Below are positions 7,372 to 15,427 of a stretch of DNA of 20,431 nt, piece by piece. Under the pieces are notes generated by a model that was not told the DNA's origin, made no database searches, and saw only the letters and a list, made by a program, of their open reading frames with translations. Positions within the stretch are counted from its first letter, which is position 1. Each line of letters starts with the position of its first letter. Position numbers and translations under genes: made by a program. This DNA is from an uncultured Bacilli bacterium (GTDB taxonomy: Bacteria > Bacillota_I > Bacilli_A > RF39 > UBA660), in assembly GCA_944358225.1 (NCBI GenBank), contig CALVQP010000012.1:1-20431 (forward strand), in the 5' to 3' direction.

Positions 7372-9894
7372 TTATAGTTTAAAATCTTCCAAAAAATCTT
7401 CGATACTCAGTTGTGGTTCTGCACTTATTTTTTCTTCCTCTTTTTCGCTTAAATCCTCTTTTTCATCGTTTTTAGAATCTTTATTTAAAAATGACAAAAG
7501 ATTTGAAAATTTAAATACATCATCTATTTGATGTTTACTAATTAAAGAACCAGTTGAATTTAAGTCCATAATTGGAATATCACTATTTTTTAATTTTACA
7601 ATCTCACTATCAGATTTCATTCCTATTTCTGTTTTACTATCACTAGTTAAAGCAAAAGCCACTTCGTAGTTAACACTTTTTACTCTTTTTAAAAGCATAT
7701 TTCCTCGTTTAGCTCTACTTCCCATTTGTAAATCACAAACTTTTAAACGTTTGGCAGTATTTTTACTTGTAAATATATTTAAATATTGCATATTTTCATC
7801 CAATGTAGAAACAAATACTACTTCATCGTCTTTTAAATTCATTGCTTTTACACCACTTGCTTTAACACCTAAAAGCGGAATTTCCTCACTTAAATATTTT
7901 AGATAATAACCAGATTTTGTAACTAGTAACACTTGTTTATCACATCTTTTAACGCAAAGTAATTCATCATCATCTTTTAGTTTCATTGCCACCATTGCTT
8001 TGGAATAACGAGAAACTTCAAAATCCTTAACTTTAGTTCTTTTTATCTGCCCTAATTTTGTCGTTAAAACCAGTTCATCTTCCTTATCGGCAACTACAAA
8101 TGAAGCAATAATTTTTTCTTCTTGATCTAACATTATAACATTATTAACATGTTTACCTAATTCTTTCCATTTACCATCTGGCACAGCATGAACAGGTAAA
8201 TATAAATAACGTCCCTTATTAGTAAATAAAAGTAGCGTATCTAAAGTTGTTACCTCATAAAGCCCTAATATATAATCTCCTGGTTTCAAAGTAGTCTCTT
8301 CATTTGAAGAAGCATAAGATTTTAAATTTACTTTCTTAATATAACCTTCATTTGTTACAACGACAATTACATTATATTCCGGAATCATTTCTTTAGCGTC
8401 TAATTTTATTTCTTCTATTTCGGCGATAATCTTCGTTTTTCTTTTCGTTGCATATTCTTCTTTTAATTTTTCTAATTCATCAACAATAACTTTATTAAGC
8501 ATTTGTTCACTATTTAAAATACTTTGTAAAAAAGTTATAACTTTTCTTAAATTCTCTAATTCTTTCTCTAATTCTAAGACATCTAAATTAGTTAAACGAT
8601 AAAGTTGTAAATCCAAAATAGCACTTGCTTGTTTTTCACTAAAATCAAACCTAGAAATCAAATTATCCTTAGCATCCGCTTTATTTTTACTAGCTCTAAT
8701 TACTTTAATAACTTCATCTAAAATAGCTAAAGCTTTTACTAACCCTTCAGTAATATGTAACTTTTTAGAAGCAAAATCATAATCATATTGTGTTCTTCTA
8801 GTAACTACTTCTTTTTGATGCGCAATATAAGCTTTTAAAATTGTTAAAAGTCCCACTTGTTTTGGTCTTTTATCCACAATTGCTACCATATTAAAAGAAT
8901 AAGATACTTGTAATTCTGTATTTTTAAGTAAATAATTAGTAATTAAATTTTTATCTGCACCACTTTTTAAATCAATAGCAATACGTAATCCTTCTTTGTC
9001 TGATTCATCTCGAACTTCACTAATACCATCAATTTTTTTATCAATTTTAATTTCATTAATTTTTCGAACTAAATTAGCTTTATTAACCTCAAACGGAATT
9101 TCACTAATAATAATTTGAGCTTTACCTTTGTTTTTTTCATATGTATATTTACTACGTACAACTATTTTACCTTTACCGTTAGTATAAGCACTAATTATAC
9201 CATTTTGTCCATAAATAATACCCCCGGTTGGAAAGTCAGGACCTTTAACAATTTTTATCAACTCGTCTAATTTTGTTTCGGGATTTTTAATTAAAAGAAC
9301 CGTAGCATCAATTAGCTCCCCCAAATTATGTGGCGGTATATTAGTCGCATACCCTGCCGAAATTCCCGTAGCTCCATTAAGGAGTAAATTAGGAAATCTA
9401 GCAGGAAGTACCGTTGGTTCAACTCGCGAATCATCAAATGTCGGAGTCATATCTACAGTATTTTTTTCAATATCTCTAATTAATTCATTACTAATTTTAG
9501 ATAATTTAGCTTCTGTATAACGATAAGCAGCCGCCGGATCACCATCTATCGACCCGTTATTTCCTTGAAATTCAATATAAGGACAACTTTGTTTCCAATC
9601 TTGACTCATTCTAACCATAGCATCATAAACCGAAGAATCTCCATGCGGATGGTACTTACCAATAACTTCTCCAACAGTCTGAGCACTTTTTACAAAACCA
9701 TGTTCATAAACATTTTTATTTTTATACATTGCATAAATAATTCGACGTTGCACGGGTTTTAATCCATCACGTACATCAGGAATAGCTCTTTCTTGAATAA
9801 TATATTTCGAATACTTTCCAAATCTATCCCCCATAATATCTTCTAAATTATCTTCAATAATATAGTCACTTATTTTCTTTAAAACATCTTGCAT
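7372..9894 (-). CDS. parC: DNA topoisomerase IV subunit A
   Basis: An 840-aa ParC, the DNA-cleaving subunit of topoisomerase IV, which with ParE decatenates replicated chromosomes. The N-terminal breakage-reunion domain shows MGDRFGKYSKYIIQERA and DGLKPVQRRI. The active-site Tyr is Y126 in AAAYRYTE. The quinolone-determining region reads HPHGDSSVYDAM with Ser87 and Asp91, the unmutated type. The C-terminal part (about 500-800) has the repeating strands of a beta-pinwheel without a clear GyrA box, and ends in an acidic tail. The open frame extends to 10011, but ATG 9894 is preferred: GGTGAG lies 4 bases upstream, and the promoter's transcription start would fall near the alternative ATG at 9906. 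The parE end at 20179-20431 supports ParC rather than GyrA. Confidence 0.95.
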   Translation of the reverse strand: MQDVLKKISDYIIEDNLEDIMGDRFGKYSKYIIQERAIPDVRDGLKPVQRRIIYAMYKNKNVYEHGFVKSAQTVGEVIGKYHPHGDSSVYDAMVRMSQDWKQSCPYIEFQGNNGSIDGDPAAAYRYTEAKLSKISNELIRDIEKNTVDMTPTFDDSRVEPTVLPARFPNLLLNGATGISAGYATNIPPHNLGELIDATVLLIKNPETKLDELIKIVKGPDFPTGGIIYGQNGIISAYTNGKGKIVVRSKYTYEKNKGKAQIIISEIPFEVNKANLVRKINEIKIDKKIDGISEVRDESDKEGLRIAIDLKSGADKNLITNYLLKNTELQVSYSFNMVAIVDKRPKQVGLLTILKAYIAHQKEVVTRRTQYDYDFASKKLHITEGLVKALAILDEVIKVIRASKNKADAKDNLISRFDFSEKQASAILDLQLYRLTNLDVLELEKELENLRKVITFLQSILNSEQMLNKVIVDELEKLKEEYATKRKTKIIAEIEEIKLDAKEMIPEYNVIVVVTNEGYIKKVNLKSYASSNEETTLKPGDYILGLYEVTTLDTLLLFTNKGRYLYLPVHAVPDGKWKELGKHVNNVIMLDQEEKIIASFVVADKEDELVLTTKLGQIKRTKVKDFEVSRYSKAMVAMKLKDDDELLCVKRCDKQVLLVTKSGYYLKYLSEEIPLLGVKASGVKAMNLKDDEVVFVSTLDENMQYLNIFTSKNTAKRLKVCDLQMGSRAKRGNMLLKRVKSVNYEVAFALTSDSKTEIGMKSDSEIVKLKNSDIPIMDLNSTGSLISKHQIDDVFKFSNLLSFLNKDSKNDEKEDLSEKEEEKISAEPQLSIEDFLEDFKL

Positions 9895-9910
9895 TTTACT
9901 CACCATAAAA

Positions 9911-9940
9911 ATTATACCAAACCCCTCCTTATTTTGCCAA
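9911..9940 (-). promoter_or_regulatory. SigA-type promoter of parC (extended -10)
   Basis: On the minus strand TTGGCA (9940-9935, 5 of 6 to TTGACA), an 18-bp spacer, then TATAAT (9916-9911) preceded by TGG, making an extended -10. It lies in the 52-base gap between spmB and parC, so parC can be expressed independently of the upstream spm genes. Confidence 0.7.
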
Positions 9941-9946
9941 GAGTTC

Positions 9947-10465
9947 TTAAAAAAATAATCGTACAATAATAAAAGAAGCAATAATTCCACATAAATCAGC
10001 AAATAGGCCAACTTTTAAAGCATACTTTGTTTTTAAAACTTTAATACTTCCAAAATATAAACTCATAACATAAAATGTTGTATCTGTACACCCTTGAATA
10101 ACAGAGGCTAGTCTTCCAATTAAAGAGTCTGGCCCGTGTATCACGAATAATTCATTCATAATTACTAGTGTTGATGTCCCTGATATCGGACGTAATAAAG
10201 CCATTGGTAAAATCTCTAAAGGCAAATTCAAAAACTTTAAAAATGGGCTTAAAAAACCTAGAGCAAATTCGATAAAATCACTTTTTAAAAATATATTAAT
10301 AGCAAACACCATCGCAATCATCGGGGGAAAAATATTAAAGGTTGCTAGTAATCCCTCCTTAGCTCCCTCTAAAAATGAATCATAAATATTTATTTTTTTA
10401 CTATAACCATAAATTATAATCGAAAGTACGATTAAAGGAATAATTACAATCGATATTTTACTCAA
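9947..10465 (-). CDS. spmB: Spore maturation protein B
   Basis: A 172-aa membrane protein of the nucleoside-recognition/Gate family. Landmarks are FLEGAKEGL (31-39), IFPPMIAMVFAI (45-56), LRPISGTSTLV (91-101), the GPDS motif (111-114) and QGCTDTTFYVMSLYFGS (124-140), all typical of SpmB. In B. subtilis SpmA and SpmB are needed for proper spore core dehydration, together with the dacB product; the molecular substrate is unknown. Translation starts at TTG (10465), which overlaps the TGA stop of spmA as TTGA. A strong AGGAGG 5 bases upstream supports this rare start and implies coupled translation. The gene is intact, so it is probably under selection. Confidence 0.9.
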   Translation of the reverse strand: MSKISIVIIPLIVLSIIIYGYSKKINIYDSFLEGAKEGLLATFNIFPPMIAMVFAINIFLKSDFIEFALGFLSPFLKFLNLPLEILPMALLRPISGTSTLVIMNELFVIHGPDSLIGRLASVIQGCTDTTFYVMSLYFGSIKVLKTKYALKVGLFADLCGIIASFIIVRLFF

Positions 10466-11046
10466 GTCTTCCTCCTCCTTTTGCGAATAATATAATCTAG
10501 AGTTAATCCTCCAATTGATGCTATTAAAGTAGCTAAAATAGAAGGCAAAATAATTTCGGTAGGATTAGAACTTTTATTTAACATTCTTAAAGATATAACG
10601 GTTGTTGGAATTAATGTCACACCACTAGTATTAAGTACCAAAAAAGTAATCATTGCCTCACTAGCTTCATCTTTTTTCTTATTTATTTCCTGCATTGCTT
10701 TCATTGCTTTTAAGCCAAAAGGAGTTGCAGCTGAACCTAGTCCCATCATATTAACTGCTATGTTACTAGCAATATATCCTAAAGCTGGGCTCTGTTTTGG
10801 TAAAGACGGGAAAAGTTTAGAAAGAAGCGGATAAAACCACTCAGCTATTTTTTTTAAAAGACCGCTATCTTCAGCTATTTTCATCAGCCCCATCCATAAA
10901 ACTAAAATAGGTAAAATTTCTAAAATCATATCCAAACCCTTTGCTGCACTAGTAATGACCTCATCATTAATTGCACCAATATTTCCCGAAAGTAGTCCAT
11001 ATGTAATTCCAATAATTATTAAAACACCCCATAAAATATTAACCAC
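10462..11046 (-). CDS. spmA: Spore maturation protein A
   Basis: A 194-aa polytopic membrane protein with a nucleoside-recognition/Gate domain. The signature MGLGSAATPFGLKAM (101-115) and the FLVLNTSGVTLIPTTVI segment (125-141) are characteristic of SpmA. The start is GTG (11046), with AGGTGAT about 3 bases upstream. It overlaps spmB by 4 bases. In B. subtilis the order is dacB-spmA-spmB in one operon. Here a DacF/DacB-type carboxypeptidase gene lies next door but divergently (11160), a rearranged version of the same neighbourhood. No clear promoter is visible in the 113-base divergent gap. Homologues also occur in non-spore-formers, so sporulation cannot be concluded from this gene alone. 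Confidence 0.9.
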   Translation of the reverse strand: MVNILWGVLIIIGITYGLLSGNIGAINDEVITSAAKGLDMILEILPILVLWMGLMKIAEDSGLLKKIAEWFYPLLSKLFPSLPKQSPALGYIASNIAVNMMGLGSAATPFGLKAMKAMQEINKKKDEASEAMITFLVLNTSGVTLIPTTVISLRMLNKSSNPTEIILPSILATLIASIGGLTLDYIIRKRRRKT

Positions 11047-11159
11047 TATATCACCTATTTAACTATATTAATAAAATTTTTATTTAAGTCCTCACTTTCC
11101 CAAATTTCTCATTATCATAAATTCATAATTTACTAATATATATTATTTAGGTGTGATAT

Positions 11160-12230
11160 ATGAAAAAATTTCTTTTTTTACTTTTACTATTAATTCCCTT
11201 GCCTGTAGAAGCCATTAGTGCCAAAAGCGCAATTTTAATTGATCAAGATTCTGGACGTATCTTATTTTCTAAAGATGCTTTTACGCCTTCTTTAATAGCT
11301 AGTACCACTAAAATTATGACTGCCTTAGTCACTATCGAAAATCAAGACTTAGATAAAATCGTAACTGTTGATGAGAAAGTATTAGATTCTTATGGTTCTG
11401 GAATTTATATTAAAGTTGGCGAAAAAATATCTATTTTAGACTTACTTTATGGTCTTATGTTAAGAAGTGGTAATGATGCAGCCATTGTTTTAGCTAATAA
11501 TGTTTTTAAATCTCAAAAAGAATTTGTAAAAATGATGAACAAAAAGGCCATAGAACTAGGAATGAAACAAAGCATTTTTTATAATCCTCACGGCTTAGAA
11601 GAATCAGATGGCTCCGGTAATACTTCCACGGCTTATGATATGGCCTTACTCATGCAAGCAGCCATGCAAAATAAAGACTTTCAAAAAATCACCAAAACTA
11701 CTTCCTACACCGCTAAATCTAACGAAAAAACTTATCTTTGGCAAAATAAAAATAAGCTTTTAAAAAGCTATAAATATACTACCGGTGGTAAAACAGGATT
11801 TACCCAAAAAGCGCGTCGTACTTTAGTAACTAGTGCCTCTAAAGATGGTAAAAGTCTCATTGCTGTTACTTTTAACGATCCTAATGACTTTAGTAATCAC
11901 CAAAAATTATATGAAGAGTATTTTGCCAAATACGAAATATATACTCTAGTTTCTAAAGATAAACCTATTAAAGACAAAAGCTATAAAAATGAAACTCTAT
12001 ATATTAAAAATGATATCAAAGCCTTATTAACTAAAGATGAAAAAAAACAAATTAAAATAAAAACTACTTTAGAAAAAGAAAATAAATTTAATACTTCTAA
12101 TACTGTAGGAACTATCAAAGTCTACTTAAATAACACTTTATTAAAAGAAGAACCTATTTACTTAAAATCAAAAAAATCACAACAAGGCAAAACAAGTATT
12201 TGGGAAAAAATTAAATCTTGGTTTCACTAA
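11160..12230 (+). CDS. D-alanyl-D-alanine carboxypeptidase (DacF/DacB-type penicillin-binding protein)
   Basis: A 356-aa serine-type D,D-carboxypeptidase (peptidase S11) that removes the terminal D-Ala from peptidoglycan stem peptides outside the membrane. A signal peptide spans residues 1-18 (cleavage after VEA). The catalytic triad motifs are S48-T-T-K51 (SxxK), S103-G-N105 (SxN) and K211-T-G (KTG), at PBP5-family spacing. A C-terminal domain (about 255-335) is followed by an amphipathic, Trp-containing end (SIWEKIKSWFH), the usual peripheral membrane anchor. ATG 11160 follows an AGGTGTGAT site. Proximity to spmA/spmB resembles the Bacillus dacB-spmAB cluster, but the sequence alone does not separate DacA, DacB and DacF, so I leave the symbol empty. 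The GH25 gene follows 50 bases later. Confidence 0.92.
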   Translation: MKKFLFLLLLLIPLPVEAISAKSAILIDQDSGRILFSKDAFTPSLIASTTKIMTALVTIENQDLDKIVTVDEKVLDSYGSGIYIKVGEKISILDLLYGLMLRSGNDAAIVLANNVFKSQKEFVKMMNKKAIELGMKQSIFYNPHGLEESDGSGNTSTAYDMALLMQAAMQNKDFQKITKTTSYTAKSNEKTYLWQNKNKLLKSYKYTTGGKTGFTQKARRTLVTSASKDGKSLIAVTFNDPNDFSNHQKLYEEYFAKYEIYTLVSKDKPIKDKSYKNETLYIKNDIKALLTKDEKKQIKIKTTLEKENKFNTSNTVGTIKVYLNNTLLKEEPIYLKSKKSQQGKTSIWEKIKSWFH

Positions 12231-12232
12231 AA

Positions 12233-12263
12233 TATTATGTTACCATATTAAAGTAACATAGTA
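12233..12263. promoter_or_regulatory. Inverted repeat between the carboxypeptidase and muramidase genes
   Basis: TATGTTAC (12236-12243) and GTAACATA (12253-12260) form a perfect 8-bp inverted repeat with a 9-base spacer, extendable to 11 pairs with one G-U in RNA. No T-run follows, so it is not an intrinsic terminator. It lies 18 bases before the GTG of the muramidase gene and may be a regulator binding site or an mRNA-stabilising hairpin. Confidence 0.5.
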
Positions 12264-12280
12264 ATAAGTGAAGTGACAAA

Positions 12281-13540
12281 GTGAATAATCTAACCAAGTT
12301 AAAAAAAATTAACCAAATTCAAAAAAGACAATTAATAATTTTAATATTATTACTTTCTTTAACTATTACTTTAATAGTTTTTGCAATTACTATTTTTAAA
12401 AAACCCCCTTTAAATAAAAAGATTATATATCAAACTAATCAAGGTTTCTTACAAGTTTATAATACTAACAAAACCCCAGAAGTCCAAGAAGAAATCATAG
12501 AAGAACAGCCTATTGTTATCAAAAAAGGAAGTCTAAATGATCAAGAAGATGGCAAAAACAAATATACTGATTCTTCGATGTCTAATGCTAAAGTATCTAG
12601 TATCGATGTTGCTCTTAGCATGTATGAAACACCGGGTACATCTATTGGCATTGATGTTTCCAAGTACCAAGGTAACATTAACTGGGCTCAAGTTAAACAA
12701 AGTGGTGTAGAGTTTGCTATTATTCGTTGCGGCTATCGCGGTTATGGGAGTGGTCAGATTCTTATGGATCCCTACTTTGAACAAAATATTTCCGAGGCTT
12801 TAAAAAATGGTATCAAGGTTGGTGTTTACTTCTTTTCCGCCGCTATTAATGAACAAGAAGCCTTAGAAGAAGCTAGATGGACTAAAGAAGTAATCAAAAA
12901 TTACAAAATAACCTACCCAGTTGCTTATGATTTTGAGAGTTTTGGCCTAGGAAGACTAGCTGGTTTAACTAAATCACAAATTACTGCTAATGCTATTGCT
13001 TTTATGAATTATATTAAATCAGCTGGCTACACACCAATGATGTATGCATCTAAAAATGCCTATTACGAAAGATTTGAAACTTCTTTATTTTCCGGCTGTA
13101 AATTTTGGCTAGCGCATTATACTGATGTCACAGATTATAAAGGTACCTATCACATGTGGCAATACACTTCTAAAGGAACAGTACCTGGTATTAATGGTTA
13201 TGTTGATATGAATATTGCTTACTTTAAATATTCTCATGAAGCGCCTCCTAAAGAAGAAACTCCTAGACCTACCTCTCCTGTTGAAGAGCCTCCACAAGAT
13301 AGCTTAGAATTTAAGGATAATAATGATGAAGTAATTACCTTAAATGATACTTCTTACTACTTAGATTATAAAAATGATGAAATAAGTGGCATAATTAAAA
13401 AAGACAGTATTCTAAAACGTCTAAGTGTATCTTCCGATAATGTGTGGAGTAAAGTAAGTTATAATAATCAAGAAGTATATATTAAAACTATAAATCTATA
13501 TATTAATAATAATCATTCTAATGATGAAACTAACTCATAA
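12281..13540 (+). CDS. Membrane-anchored GH25 muramidase (lysozyme) with C-terminal SH3-like domain
   Basis: A 419-aa protein. One N-terminal transmembrane helix (about 17-38) acts as an uncleaved anchor. An extended linker follows (40-115), then a GH25 lysozyme domain (about 120-315), a Pro/Glu-rich spacer (320-340) and a small SH3b-like domain (about 360-405). GH25 acidic residues are visible as D125 (GIDVSKYQG), D217 and E219 (AYDFES) and D309 (GYVDMN); the last acid near the barrel end is typical. The enzyme cleaves the MurNAc-GlcNAc bond of peptidoglycan; being anchored, it probably remodels the cell's own wall rather than acting as a free lysin (inference). It starts at GTG with only a weak ribosome binding site, 50 bases after the carboxypeptidase stop, so it may be partly coupled to that gene. 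It ends at a strong terminator. Confidence 0.9.
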   Translation: MNNLTKLKKINQIQKRQLIILILLLSLTITLIVFAITIFKKPPLNKKIIYQTNQGFLQVYNTNKTPEVQEEIIEEQPIVIKKGSLNDQEDGKNKYTDSSMSNAKVSSIDVALSMYETPGTSIGIDVSKYQGNINWAQVKQSGVEFAIIRCGYRGYGSGQILMDPYFEQNISEALKNGIKVGVYFFSAAINEQEALEEARWTKEVIKNYKITYPVAYDFESFGLGRLAGLTKSQITANAIAFMNYIKSAGYTPMMYASKNAYYERFETSLFSGCKFWLAHYTDVTDYKGTYHMWQYTSKGTVPGINGYVDMNIAYFKYSHEAPPKEETPRPTSPVEEPPQDSLEFKDNNDEVITLNDTSYYLDYKNDEISGIIKKDSILKRLSVSSDNVWSKVSYNNQEVYIKTINLYINNNHSNDETNS

Positions 13541-13578
13541 AAAACCTTTCCATTTACTTCAGGAAAGGTTTTAATTTT
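13541..13578. terminator. Bidirectional terminator between the muramidase and DUF1292 genes
   Basis: AAAACCTTTCC (13541-13551) pairs with GGAAAGGTTTT (13562-13572), an 11-bp stem with a 10-base loop. T-rich sequence follows on the plus strand, and on the minus strand the stem's Ts run into further Ts. It starts directly after the muramidase stop and serves the convergent transcripts. Confidence 0.88.
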
Positions 13579-13621
13579 AATCATTAAAAATAGTTTTCAT
13601 CTTGTTATAAATATATATCGA

Positions 13622-13882
13622 TTAATTTGCTTGTTGTAATTCTTGCATTTTCATATTTATAAAATCTAAATCTTCTTCTAAAACATTTTCTAAAACAACA
13701 TTTTCTTCATCACCAGTAACAAGTGATGCATACATGTTAAGCTGACCCATTTCATCTGTACTACCATCAGTATAAATAATATAAGTATTCTCTTTTAGCG
13801 GATCATCAACAAAAGATAATACTTTTAAAGTAGTATTTACCCCAAATTCATCCGTTATAACAATTTCATTTTCTTCTTTCAT
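13622..13882 (-). CDS. DUF1292 family protein (YrzB-like), 86 aa
   Basis: A small acidic protein with the DUF1292 pattern: an opening strand ending in DEFG, a strand pair containing ENTYIIYTDG, then YASLV and a closing acidic helix with DLDFINMKMQEL. In Bacillus the family member YrzB is encoded with yrrK and yrzL near alaS; its function is unknown. The ATG overlaps the TAA of the upstream 84-aa gene by one base (TAATG), so translation is probably coupled. Its own ribosome binding site is weak and distant (AAGGGA, about 12 bases). No membrane segment, signal peptide or catalytic motif is visible. Confidence 0.8.
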   Translation of the reverse strand: MKEENEIVITDEFGVNTTLKVLSFVDDPLKENTYIIYTDGSTDEMGQLNMYASLVTGDEENVVLENVLEEDLDFINMKMQELQQAN

Positions 13883-14136
13883 TATCTTGTTAGTCCCTTC
13901 TTCACAGCCGAAACCAACTTTTTAGCTACTGCACCACTGGCTTTTGTTACAGTTTTACCAGCAAAATTAAAACCATTATTAATCGGTTTCATAGCCCTTT
14001 GCATATCTTTAGATTGGGGACCAAAAATTCCTTTCATATCACTTATAGTATCATTTACCCTAGAATTAATATCATTTTTGGCTCCATTATAAGCATTTGT
14101 TGCCAATGTTTTAGCGGTATTCTTTAAATCAAACAG
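13882..14136 (-). CDS. Hypothetical small basic protein, about 84 aa
   Basis: I do not recognise this protein. It is rich in Lys, Asn and Ala, with mostly helical potential and a basic C-terminal end (AKKLVSAVKKGLTR), and no clear membrane segment or signal peptide. The start is unusual. There is no ATG, GTG or TTG at a normal distance from the strong GAGGTGAT site (14148-14141). The in-frame CTG at 14136 lies 4 bases after GGTGAT, the spacing used by several genes in this window, while the in-frame GTG at 14145 lies inside the site itself. I therefore place the start at the CTG, with GTG or ATT as alternatives. It is coupled to the DUF1292 gene through a TAATG overlap. A weak promoter (TTGGCT, 18 bp, TAAAAT) may overlap the preceding terminator. 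Confidence 0.6.
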   Translation of the reverse strand: MFDLKNTAKTLATNAYNGAKNDINSRVNDTISDMKGIFGPQSKDMQRAMKPINNGFNFAGKTVTKASGAVAKKLVSAVKKGLTR

Positions 14137-14172
14137 AATTATCACCTCTTCATTATTTTATCATAAGTCCTT

Positions 14173-14196
14173 AAAAAAAGCCAACTACTCGCTGGC
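14173..14196 (-). terminator. Terminator of the lipoprotein gene
   Basis: On the minus strand GCCAGC (14196-14191) pairs with GTTGGC (14185-14180), six pairs with one G-U present only in this orientation. The loop is 5 bases, followed by seven T. The hairpin overlaps the last codons and the TAG stop of the lipoprotein gene. Confidence 0.75.
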
Positions 14197-14739
14197 ATCA
14201 TAATTATATATTCCGTGAATCTTTTGTAAATCATCATTACTTAATTGATTTACTTCCCAAATATTATTATTTTTTTGAACCGTTAAATTAAGAGTATAAT
14301 CTACCGTTTTCGTAGTATCTTTCATTTTATCCAAACGATATTTCATAAATTTCTTTTCATTGTAATTACCATCTTCATCATTAAACTCTTCAGGATGATT
14401 AGTTAAATAATCTTGAGCCTCTATCTGCGCTGTATGTAAATCATAAACTGTTATTTTTACCTCAACATTAGCTGTATCACCATTATATGTTTCTTCTTTA
14501 ATTTCATATTTTAAATCCCCATATTGTTTTCTTAATACTTCTTTATAAGTATCTTTATGCTCATCTAAAATAGCTGAATTACCTTGAACATATTCATCTA
14601 ACTCCGCTAGGATTACATCATCATTATTAATATAGCGGTCCAAATACTCTTCCACGGCTTTAGTTGGTGTATTAGCAGGGCCTATGGTACAACCACAAAC
14701 TAAAAATATACTTAAAAATACCCATAATATCTTTTTCAT
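14185..14739 (-). CDS. Putative lipoprotein, 184 aa
   Basis: A type II (lipoprotein) signal peptide is visible: MKK, a hydrophobic stretch, then VCGC with Cys17 as the lipidated residue, so the protein should be anchored to the outer face of the membrane. The mature part is acidic and mixed helix/strand, starting with PTKAVEEYLDRYI, a helix often seen at the start of NTF2-like or DUF4878/DUF5105-type extracellular domains; the C-terminal VDYTLNLTVQKNNNIWEVNQL also looks like the closing strands of such a fold. Family assignment is tentative. The ATG has AAAGGAG 8 bases upstream. A TATAAT (14788-14783) sits right after the stop of the DUF3603 gene, so it may have its own promoter in the 49-base gap. 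Function is unknown. Confidence 0.8.
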   Translation of the reverse strand: MKKILWVFLSIFLVCGCTIGPANTPTKAVEEYLDRYINNDDVILAELDEYVQGNSAILDEHKDTYKEVLRKQYGDLKYEIKEETYNGDTANVEVKITVYDLHTAQIEAQDYLTNHPEEFNDEDGNYNEKKFMKYRLDKMKDTTKTVDYTLNLTVQKNNNIWEVNQLSNDDLQKIHGIYNYDASE

Positions 14740-14788
14740 GATTTATGCTCCTTTTAATAATATTTTGAGCCTAAATTTAAAAATTATA

Positions 14789-15427
14789 CTAATACATTAA
14801 ATTTTTTTTATATAACTTTATAATATTAAATAATTTTAAAATATTATCATTATAATTACCATTAATTAATATTTTTAAAAATTCATAAATCTTTTTATTA
14901 CTTCTTAATTGTTCCTCACTTATTTCTTGATATAAATATTTTAATTTATCAAAATCTTGATGATTAAAACTATAATCTATTTCTTTATTTAAAAACTTTT
15001 TTATTCTTTCTACTTGTCTTACTTCGTTTTTATCTTTTATTTTTTCTAAAACTTCATATTCTAGTTTTTCTTCTTCTAAAGAATAAGCAATCTCCATTAA
15101 ATCAAGCTCTTCGGCAATTAAAAGACTACTTCTCAAAATAGATTTACCATCTTCATTAAACTCCAATACTATAGTATTATTCCCATCTGTAAAAAGAGTT
15201 ATATATAAGAGTTTTTCATTTTCTATACTCGTTGTTTTATCCTTAATTCCTTCTAAGAATTCTCTTTTCACCTGGATATTATGTAATAAAAATTTTTGAA
15301 TATCTTGGGACTTTAGCTTATAAATCGGTACTCTTTTTAAATGGATAAATTCATCATCCATACTCCACTCATAAAATTTGTAGTTTACTTCATGTAAATT
15401 TACCATTACATCATAAAAATAATTCAT
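14789..15427 (-). CDS. DUF3603 (YjbA-like) protein, 212 aa
   Basis: The N-terminal part (residues 1-40, YDVMVNLHEVNYKFYEW then FIHLKRVPIYKL) resembles the DUF3603 family typified by B. subtilis YjbA (DVWVNWFEGE...FHEW...VPLLRV), whose function is unknown. The C-terminal half (110-212) is charged helix with possible coiled coil. No membrane segment is seen. The frame is open to 15490, but ATG 15427 is preferred. It overlaps the TGA of the upstream 66-aa membrane gene as ATGA and has AGAGG 8 bases upstream, so the two genes are translationally coupled and probably functionally connected. Confidence 0.75.
   Translation of the reverse strand: MNYFYDVMVNLHEVNYKFYEWSMDDEFIHLKRVPIYKLKSQDIQKFLLHNIQVKREFLEGIKDKTTSIENEKLLYITLFTDGNNTIVLEFNEDGKSILRSSLLIAEELDLMEIAYSLEEEKLEYEVLEKIKDKNEVRQVERIKKFLNKEIDYSFNHQDFDKLKYLYQEISEEQLRSNKKIYEFLKILINGNYNDNILKLFNIIKLYKKNLMY

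Noticed and set aside
7372..9894. Possibility that the topoisomerase gene is gyrA
   Set aside because: No canonical GyrA box is visible, the N-terminus is ParC-like, and a ParE end lies on the same strand in the window.
9895..10011. Upstream extension of parC (open frame to 10011)
   Set aside because: It overlaps the spmB coding end and lacks a ribosome binding site. The promoter at 9911-9940 lies inside it, and GGTGAG before ATG 9894 fits the real start.
11047..11159. Sporulation sigma-factor or riboswitch-like site in the spmA/carboxypeptidase gap
   Set aside because: I compared it with SigA, SigE and SigG/F patterns and found no convincing pair of boxes and no structured leader.
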